This document shows, one piece after another, positions 5,555 to 9,141 of a stretch of DNA of 9,141 bases. The number at the start of each line of letters is the position of its first letter. Positions within the stretch are counted from its first letter, which is position 1. The notes under the pieces were generated by a model. That model made no database searches, was not told where the DNA came from, and saw nothing but the letters and a program-made list of their open reading frames with translations. Source of the stretch: Acidobacteriota bacterium (GTDB lineage Bacteria > Acidobacteriota > Blastocatellia > Pyrinomonadales > Pyrinomonadaceae); contig QHXE01000470.1 in NCBI GenBank assembly GCA_003222835.1, forward strand, positions 1 to 9,141. Reading direction: 5' to 3'. A program made the position numbers and the translations under genes.

Positions 5555-6685
5555 ATGAACAACGAAACTTCCTTTGAAATCTTCTTGAACCATCACGACG
5601 AAGAAGCTTGGTCGGCGACGCTGGCTACGCTGCAGCGATCGATTCACGAAGTGGATCGTAACGCGACCCAAATCTGGTTCGCGTTCTATCCGTTACCGCT
5701 ATATCGCGCGCTGGAACAAGCTGACGACCGCGCGAAGCTGGCGGCGCAATTGCTCTTGCTGGGCGACTACGAATTGAAAAACCAGATCGATACTTCGCAT
5801 CGGTTTCTTTACGGTCATCGCTTCTGGCCGGAAGTTAAGAAGGCGATCGAGCAACATGCTGATCAGTCCACGGAAGGGGGAGTAGGGTGTGGGGTGTCGG
5901 GTGTGGGGACTTCTGTCCTACACCCAACGCCCAACACCCAACACCCAATCTCATCACAGACTAAAGTCTATGCTACATCGCTTGCCGATCAAATTCTCGA
6001 GTTGGCACGCGCCGTCGCCGAAGAGTCAAAGGTCGACGAATCGCTGCTGGTAGGCATCACCGCCGTGGCTTTCATGACCGTGCAACAAGCGGGCTTGTTG
6101 GCGTTCAAACGCGCGCCGGGCGCCGTCAAAATTGATCGCAAGCATGCGAAGAAGTCTCCCGAACAAGTCTTGCGCGAGCGCGCGAAAGATGACAGTCAGG
6201 GTCTCCTGGGTTTTCTGCGCACCGTGAACAAGCAATGGACCGTAACCTGGGATGAAAACGATTCCAGAGCGAACTACAAACTTCGCGAACTTCAGGATCT
6301 CGCCTGGGGCGCGGCCAGCGATCAGTCGCGCGACTGGAAGGCCATCGATCCGCGCCGCGTTGAAGGACCAATTCCTGTCGAATGCCGGTCCGCTTCTTGC
6401 GGCACATGCTGGGTCGGTGTGCTCGGTGGCGCCGAGAAACTCGCCGACGTAGGCGCGCGCGAAGGAAAGAAAATCAAGGAGTTCGGTTACATCGACACGG
6501 CTGAACCGAAGCCGGTGATTCGTCTCGCCTGCCAGGCGCAAGCACAAGGCGCGGTCTCAATTGTAATTCCGCCGTGGAACGGGCAATTTGGAAAATATCT
6601 GCGGTCGTTGAAAGAAGGTGATGACCAGTCGTTGAGAGCGGTTTCTCATCCGGAGAGCGAACCGAAGACTGAAACAATTCAGTGA
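5555..6685 (+). CDS. Protein with unknown N-terminal region and C-terminal 2Fe-2S ferredoxin-type domain
   Basis: This 376-residue, apparently soluble protein has three parts. Residues 1-105 form a helical region I cannot assign to a family. Residues about 108-141 are an odd linker encoded by two repeat elements. Residues 142-345 lead into a ferredoxin-like end, where Cys277-x4-Cys282-x2-Cys285, then Cys326 after 40 residues, match the plant-type 2Fe-2S binding pattern (ECRSASCGTCWVGVLGG ... RLACQ). The long gap before the last cysteine is compatible with an insert between the loop and the final strand. An electron-transfer role is likely, but its partners are unknown; closeness to the oxidase genes is only suggestive. 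The ATG at 5555 has no strong ribosome site. An extra Cys112 comes from the repeat and should not be a ligand. Confidence 0.78.
   Translation: MNNETSFEIFLNHHDEEAWSATLATLQRSIHEVDRNATQIWFAFYPLPLYRALEQADDRAKLAAQLLLLGDYELKNQIDTSHRFLYGHRFWPEVKKAIEQHADQSTEGGVGCGVSGVGTSVLHPTPNTQHPISSQTKVYATSLADQILELARAVAEESKVDESLLVGITAVAFMTVQQAGLLAFKRAPGAVKIDRKHAKKSPEQVLRERAKDDSQGLLGFLRTVNKQWTVTWDENDSRANYKLRELQDLAWGAASDQSRDWKAIDPRRVEGPIPVECRSASCGTCWVGVLGGAEKLADVGAREGKKIKEFGYIDTAEPKPVIRLACQAQAQGAVSIVIPPWNGQFGKYLRSLKEGDDQSLRAVSHPESEPKTETIQ
5885..5947 (+). repeat. Heptad-repeat hairpin element inside the 2Fe-2S protein gene
   Basis: The left part (5885-5908) is GGGTGTN repeated in 7-nt steps: GGGTGTG, GGGTGTC, GGGTGTG, GGG. 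The right part (5917-5947) is the inverted counterpart, CACCCAA/CGCCCAA steps. Together they can form a stem of over 20 bp with a few mismatches. Such arrays are normally intergenic, but here the element is read in frame as Gly/Val-rich then Pro/Thr/His-rich residues (about 111-131). Confidence 0.75.
5955..5976. repeat. 22-nt palindromic repeat, copy 1 (inside coding sequence)
   Basis: The 22 nt contain the palindrome AGACT-AA-AGTCT, extended to an 8-bp stem with one wobble. An exact inverted copy of all 22 nt is at 8517-8538. It lies 7 nt after the heptad element, in the reading frame of the 2Fe-2S protein, where it encodes about seven linker residues (around SQTKVYAT). Confidence 0.85.
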
Positions 6686-6695
6686 CGGTCACCTG

Positions 6696-6723
6696 TTGAC
6701 GAACCGTTTGTAGCTTAATTAAT
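6696..6723 (+). promoter_or_regulatory. Possible promoter upstream of the protease remnant and transporter
   Basis: TTGACG (6696-6701) is followed after 16 nt by ATTAAT (6718-6723), a four-of-six match to TATAAT, within a locally AT-rich 71-nt spacer. It would start transcription near 6730 for the two overlapping genes at 6757-7862. The -10 match and spacing are only fair. Confidence 0.35.
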
Positions 6724-6756
6724 AGTTTCTCTTATCATTTGCATAAAATAACAAAG

Positions 6757-6981
6757 ATGGGCGAAGTTAAAGTAGAGATCGAATTAGAGAATACGCTCGA
6801 TCGTGGCATGGCACTTCGCGGCCTTCTACCCGACGATCAGGTTATAGTCGGTCCACCTAACAGCGAGCCTTTGCTTGGCCACGTGGTGCTTGAAATCATG
6901 GATTTGCTGGTCGATCCGCTGCAGCAAAAACTTACTCCTCGCCCGGAATCGCCATTCCTGCCAGAACTCAAACTGAAGTGA
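6757..6981 (+). pseudogene. Clan AA aspartic protease-like gene lacking its catalytic core
   Basis: The 74-residue product reads as two ends of a retroviral-type (clan AA) bacterial aspartic protease joined together. Residues 1-28 (MGEVKVEIELEN, then LLPDDQ) resemble the first strands of such proteins, and residues about 30-74 (VGPPNSEPLLGHVVLE ... LTPRPESPFLP) resemble their last third. Full members, as I recall them, are near 120 residues and carry a DTG catalytic triad and flap between these parts; no Asp-Thr-Gly is present here. The frame is intact, so an in-frame internal deletion of roughly 50 codons is the simplest reading. The ATG at 6757 matches the family start; a TTG at 6739 would add six residues. 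The stop overlaps the next gene's GTG by 4 nt. It is probably inactive as a peptidase, though a stable small protein is possible. Confidence 0.6.
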
Positions 6982-7862
6982 AAAAGACTGCGGCATACTC
7001 GCCGTTGTGGCTGGTACTCGGCGCCGCGATCCTCTGGAGCACGGGCGGCCTCTTCATCAAAGCAACCAGTCTTTCGGCGATCGAGTTGTCGTTCGGGCGT
7101 TCGCTGCTGGCGGCAATCACGATTGCGATCTTCACGCGTCGCGAAGGTCTGGGGATCAATCGCATCAGCGCAATCACCTCGATACTCTACGCGGCGCTGC
7201 TGATTCTGTTCGTGCTCGCCACGAAGCTGACGACCGCGGCCAACGCGATCTTTCTGCAATACACTGCGCCGGTTTATGTTCTGATTCTGGAACCAATTTT
7301 CTATCAAGAGAAGTTTCGCTCACGCGACTTAATTACGGTTGCTGCTTGCGTCGCTGGGATGTCGCTGTTCTTCGTGGGCAAGCTACGCCCGCAGGATGTA
7401 AACGGAAATTTGCTGGCGCTGGCGTCGGGAGTATGCTTCGCGCTTTTCTTTCTGTTGCTCCGGCATTCGAAGGCGCGAGCTGTGAACCGTGCCTCGTCAG
7501 CAATCTACGGCAACCTGCTTGTCGTCTTGATTTGCGCGCCTGCATTTTTCGGCGCATGGCAGCGAGGAATTGGCGCAAGCGATTTCGCACGTATTGCCTA
7601 TCTTGGCGTGGTGCAGATTGGATTCGCTTACCTCCTCTTCACGCTGGCGATGGCGCGCGGTGTGCGGTCGCTCGATGCGGGCATCATTGGCTACATAGAA
7701 CCGGTCTTGAATCCCATCTGGGTCTTCCTTTTCATTGGCGAGCGGCCATCAGCTTGGGCGATTGTAGGCGGTGGGATCATCATCGTGTCAGTCATCTGTC
7801 ACATGCTGCTCGAGACGAAGAGAAAAGGGACAAGACAAATTGCTTTGGCAAAGAATAACTAG
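6978..7862 (+). CDS. EamA/DMT-superfamily transporter
   Basis: This 294-residue protein has about ten membrane helices in two homologous EamA halves. The first half starts with LGAAILWSTGGLFIKAT and ends near LQYTAPVYVLILEPIFYQEKF (92-113); the second ends with GYIEPVLNPIWVFLFIGERP (238-257) and IVGGGIIIVSV. The paired motifs of a Pro in the penultimate helix and an E-(K/R)-(F/P) loop are typical of drug/metabolite transporters, which carry amino acids, nucleosides or other small metabolites; no substrate can be inferred. The basic tail (KRKGTRQIALAKNN) would be cytoplasmic. The GTG start at 6978 overlaps the previous stop (GTGA), suggesting translational coupling, and there is no separate Shine-Dalgarno of note. 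The stop codon shares bases with the convergent gene on the other strand. Confidence 0.88.
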   Translation: MKKTAAYSPLWLVLGAAILWSTGGLFIKATSLSAIELSFGRSLLAAITIAIFTRREGLGINRISAITSILYAALLILFVLATKLTTAANAIFLQYTAPVYVLILEPIFYQEKFRSRDLITVAACVAGMSLFFVGKLRPQDVNGNLLALASGVCFALFFLLLRHSKARAVNRASSAIYGNLLVVLICAPAFFGAWQRGIGASDFARIAYLGVVQIGFAYLLFTLAMARGVRSLDAGIIGYIEPVLNPIWVFLFIGERPSAWAIVGGGIIIVSVICHMLLETKRKGTRQIALAKNN

Positions 7863-8506
7863 AGCATCCATTGATTGCGATTGTCATAGTATGCGGGCGA
7901 TCGATCCGGGTAGCGCTTCTTGTATTTCTGGTAACGCTCGTGCCAGTACTTATATCGACGATCCGATGAGTGAAGCTTCTTGTGCGGGATGGCGCGCAGG
8001 TGATCTTCGATCTTGTGCATGTTTCTTGAGTTGAAACGCCAGTCGTAATTTCCGAGATCGTAGAGGGTCGTTAGGCCATAACCTTTAATGCGGCCGGTCA
8101 TGTCGATGTAAGGATCGAAGTAACTCCACACCAACTGTCGCAGATTTGGAAAGACCGGCTTCCGCCCGTGCAAACCAATGTCTCGCGAACGGCCAATCGA
8201 TCCCCATCGTCCGTCTTTCTGAAAAACGAAGAGGACATGGTCGAGCAAATCCACTGATTCGATGTCCAACAAGAGCGGCGGAAGCCCCCAATGTTCCAGG
8301 ATCACAGCAGCGGCAACGGCGGCTTCCAAACAGTGCGCTTCGTTTCTTTTCACCACCTCGCGAAACGAGCGCATGGTGCCGCCCCGCCTTTCCCAGTTGT
8401 AAGGCAGCGAAGTCAGCCAGCGTTGGACTTGCGGTGGCGTGCTCAGTCGCTGGATCAAGTTCCTCTCTTTTGCAGTGAAGGCTTCACGCGGCGGCGGTCC
8501 GATCAT
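7859..8506 (-). CDS. Conserved hypothetical protein, possibly transglutaminase/cysteine-peptidase-like
   Basis: This 215-residue soluble protein has no signal peptide or membrane helix. It begins with a segment of the form TPPQVQRWLTSLPYNWE (23-39). A core follows in which Cys59 sits at the start of a hydrophobic helix (HCLEAAVAAAVIL), a strand-rich part carries Asp89-His90 (LDHVLFVF), and WGSIGRSRD (101-109) offers an Asp. A Cys at a helix start followed by His on a strand and an acidic residue is the arrangement of papain/transglutaminase folds, so a catalytic or degenerate triad is possible but unproven. The last 55 residues are rich in Lys, Arg and Tyr. The ATG at 8506 has no Shine-Dalgarno; a palindromic repeat lies 10 nt upstream. 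A TTG at residue 17 preceded by AGAGGA is an alternative start. The gene ends tail to tail with the transporter. Confidence 0.7.
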   Translation of the reverse strand: MIGPPPREAFTAKERNLIQRLSTPPQVQRWLTSLPYNWERRGGTMRSFREVVKRNEAHCLEAAVAAAVILEHWGLPPLLLDIESVDLLDHVLFVFQKDGRWGSIGRSRDIGLHGRKPVFPNLRQLVWSYFDPYIDMTGRIKGYGLTTLYDLGNYDWRFNSRNMHKIEDHLRAIPHKKLHSSDRRYKYWHERYQKYKKRYPDRSPAYYDNRNQWML

Positions 8507-8516
8507 ATGGAAGGAA

Positions 8517-8538
8517 GTAGCATAGACTTTAGTCTGTG
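8517..8538. repeat. 22-nt palindromic repeat, copy 2 (5' of the minus-strand gene)
   Basis: This is an exact inverted copy of the 22 nt at 5955-5976, with core AGACT-TT-AGTCT. It begins 10 nt upstream of the ATG of the minus-strand gene, so it would be in that gene's leader and could form a small hairpin where a ribosome site is expected. Confidence 0.85.
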
Positions 8539-8563
8539 TAAATCGTCAAAATGCTCCGCAAAC

Positions 8564-8569
8564 TATAAT
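8564..8569 (+). promoter_or_regulatory. Candidate -10 box upstream of pckG
   Basis: A perfect TATAAT lies 135 nt before the pckG start, but no acceptable -35 is found 15-19 nt upstream and there is no extended TG. If used, it would give a leader of about 130 nt; in that leader AGTCT (8641-8645) and AGACT (8652-8656) could pair. Otherwise the 8539-8694 stretch shows nothing I recognise. Confidence 0.3.
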
Positions 8570-8694
8570 GCACCGCGTGACTCAAAAATCAGTGGTTTCT
8601 CGAAGTGTGCGACTCGGTTCGTCCGCTTGCTTCTAACATCAGTCTAATGTCAGACTTAGATTCAATTATCTACCGCAATTCGTGATCGAAGATC

Positions 8695-8698
8695 GGAG
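8695..8698 (+). promoter_or_regulatory. Ribosome binding site of pckG
   Basis: GGAG lies 6 nt before the ATG at 8705, one of the clearest Shine-Dalgarno sites in the window, and fixes the start of the carboxykinase gene. Confidence 0.7.
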
Positions 8699-8704
8699 CA
8701 CATC

Positions 8705-9141
8705 ATGAGTTCTCCTGTACAGAAAACAATCGAACGTAATCCGGCGAAGCCGCTCAGCACCAACGTTCATCTGCTCAATTGGGTTGAGAAGATGGCAAAC
8801 CTGACCAAGCCTGGCGCGGTTCACTGGGTCGACGGCTCGCCAGAGGAGGACGAGGCGCTGAAAGCTGAGATGGTCGCGAGCGGCACCCTCATCAAGCTCA
8901 ACGAGGAACTCTGGCCCGGTTGTTATTACGCGCGTTCGCACCCGAGCGACGTCGCGCGTGTCGAAGACCGCACTTTCATTTGCTCGCTCTCGAAAGACGC
9001 GGCTGGTCCTACGAATAATTGGGAAGAGCCATTTCAAATGCGTCGGAAATTGAAAGAGCTCTTCGACGGCTCGATGAAAGGACGAACCATGTACGTACTT
9101 CCGTTCAGCATGGGCCCGATTGGTTCGCCCATGTCGCAGAT
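8705..9141 (+). CDS. pckG: Phosphoenolpyruvate carboxykinase (GTP), N-terminal part (3' end outside window)
   Basis: The open frame runs from the ATG at 8705 to the window edge, giving 145 codons of a protein that is normally about 600 residues. The visible part matches the GTP-dependent family: [19 protein letters not shown] near residues 23-41, a [10 protein letters not shown] segment, [21 protein letters not shown] (69-89, with the substrate-contacting Arg at the end of that run), TNNWEEP (103-109) and the stretch [17 protein letters not shown] toward the edge. The enzyme converts oxaloacetate and GTP to phosphoenolpyruvate, CO2 and GDP in the cytoplasm, the committed step of gluconeogenesis; the nucleotide and metal sites lie beyond the window. 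A GGAG ribosome site 6 nt upstream supports this start. It is transcribed away from the minus-strand gene before it and has no visible link to the oxidase cluster. Confidence 0.95.
   Translation, partial: MSSPVQKTIERNPAKPLSTNVHLLNWVEKMANLTKPGAVHWVDGSPEEDEALKAEMVASGTLIKLNEELWPGCYYARSHPSDVARVEDRTFICSLSKDAAGPTNNWEEPFQMRRKLKELFDGSMKGRTMYVLPFSMGPIGSPMSQ

Noticed and set aside
5885..5947. CRISPR-like or minisatellite array
   Set aside because: Units are only 7 nt and contiguous, without spacers, and occur as two inverted halves; this is a hairpin repeat.
6026..6547. Minus-strand open frame opposite the 2Fe-2S domain
   Set aside because: The + strand frame carries the ferredoxin cysteine motif; the reverse frame shows no recognisable family and no start signal.
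6681..6693. Palindrome GTGAC-G-GTCAC at the end of the 2Fe-2S gene as terminator
   Set aside because: A 1-nt loop cannot form a normal hairpin, the stem is short and there is no T run.
7007..7858. Long open frame on the + strand overlapping the EamA transporter
   Set aside because: The product is rich in Arg, His and Cys with no domain pattern, while the overlapping frame is a clear ten-helix transporter. It is a shadow frame.
8666..9037. Minus-strand open frame opposite the start of pckG
   Set aside because: The + strand encodes an unmistakable PEP carboxykinase N-terminus with its own ribosome site.

Overview
The window is bacterial chromosomal DNA of moderate GC content, with compact genes on both strands. 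Gene content and layout resemble Acidobacteriota, and the hairpin repeat families (cores such as TACCGCGAGCGGTA, CCCGACCGTCAGGGAGGG and AGACTAAAGTCT) are ones I associate with the Blastocatellia/Pyrinomonadales side of that phylum. This placement rests on recalled family resemblance and is tentative.

Positions 1-4813 hold the distal part of a terminal-oxidase operon on the + strand. It starts with the 3' end of a membrane-anchored SCO-type copper chaperone. It continues with CoxB (CuA subunit fused to a C-terminal cytochrome c domain, so a caa3-type enzyme), CoxA (catalytic heme-copper subunit with the A2-type YSHP motif), CoxC (subunit III) and a three-helix subunit IV. Together they would build a cytochrome c oxidase: SCO helps load CuA, the fused cytochrome c domain passes electrons to CuA, and CoxA reduces O2 and pumps protons. 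Such operons often follow alternative complex III genes; whether that is so here lies outside the window.

Positions 5009-6685 hold a small minus-strand membrane protein with a zinc ribbon and a good sigma70-like promoter, then a + strand protein with an uncharacterised N-terminal region and a C-terminal 2Fe-2S ferredoxin-type domain. Positions 6757-7862 hold a short gene that looks like a clan AA aspartic protease with its catalytic core deleted in frame, overlapping by 4 nt an EamA/DMT-family transporter. A minus-strand protein with possible cysteine-peptidase/transglutaminase-like residues (8506-7859) shares its stop-codon bases with the transporter. The window ends in the 5' part of a GTP-dependent PEP carboxykinase gene (8705 onward).

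The most striking feature is the density of unrelated inverted-repeat (hairpin or REPIN/MITE-like) elements. Nearly every spacer of the oxidase region carries a different one: 576-672, 1721-1906, 3618-3717, 4822-4988 and 5426-5492, plus a small heptad repeat at 4458-4478. Two further repeats lie inside the reading frame of the 2Fe-2S protein (5885-5947 and 5955-5976), and the second has an exact 22-nt inverted copy at 8517-8538, just upstream of the minus-strand gene. The intergenic DNA is therefore mostly repeat-derived, and some elements overlap stop codons, leaders or coding sequence.
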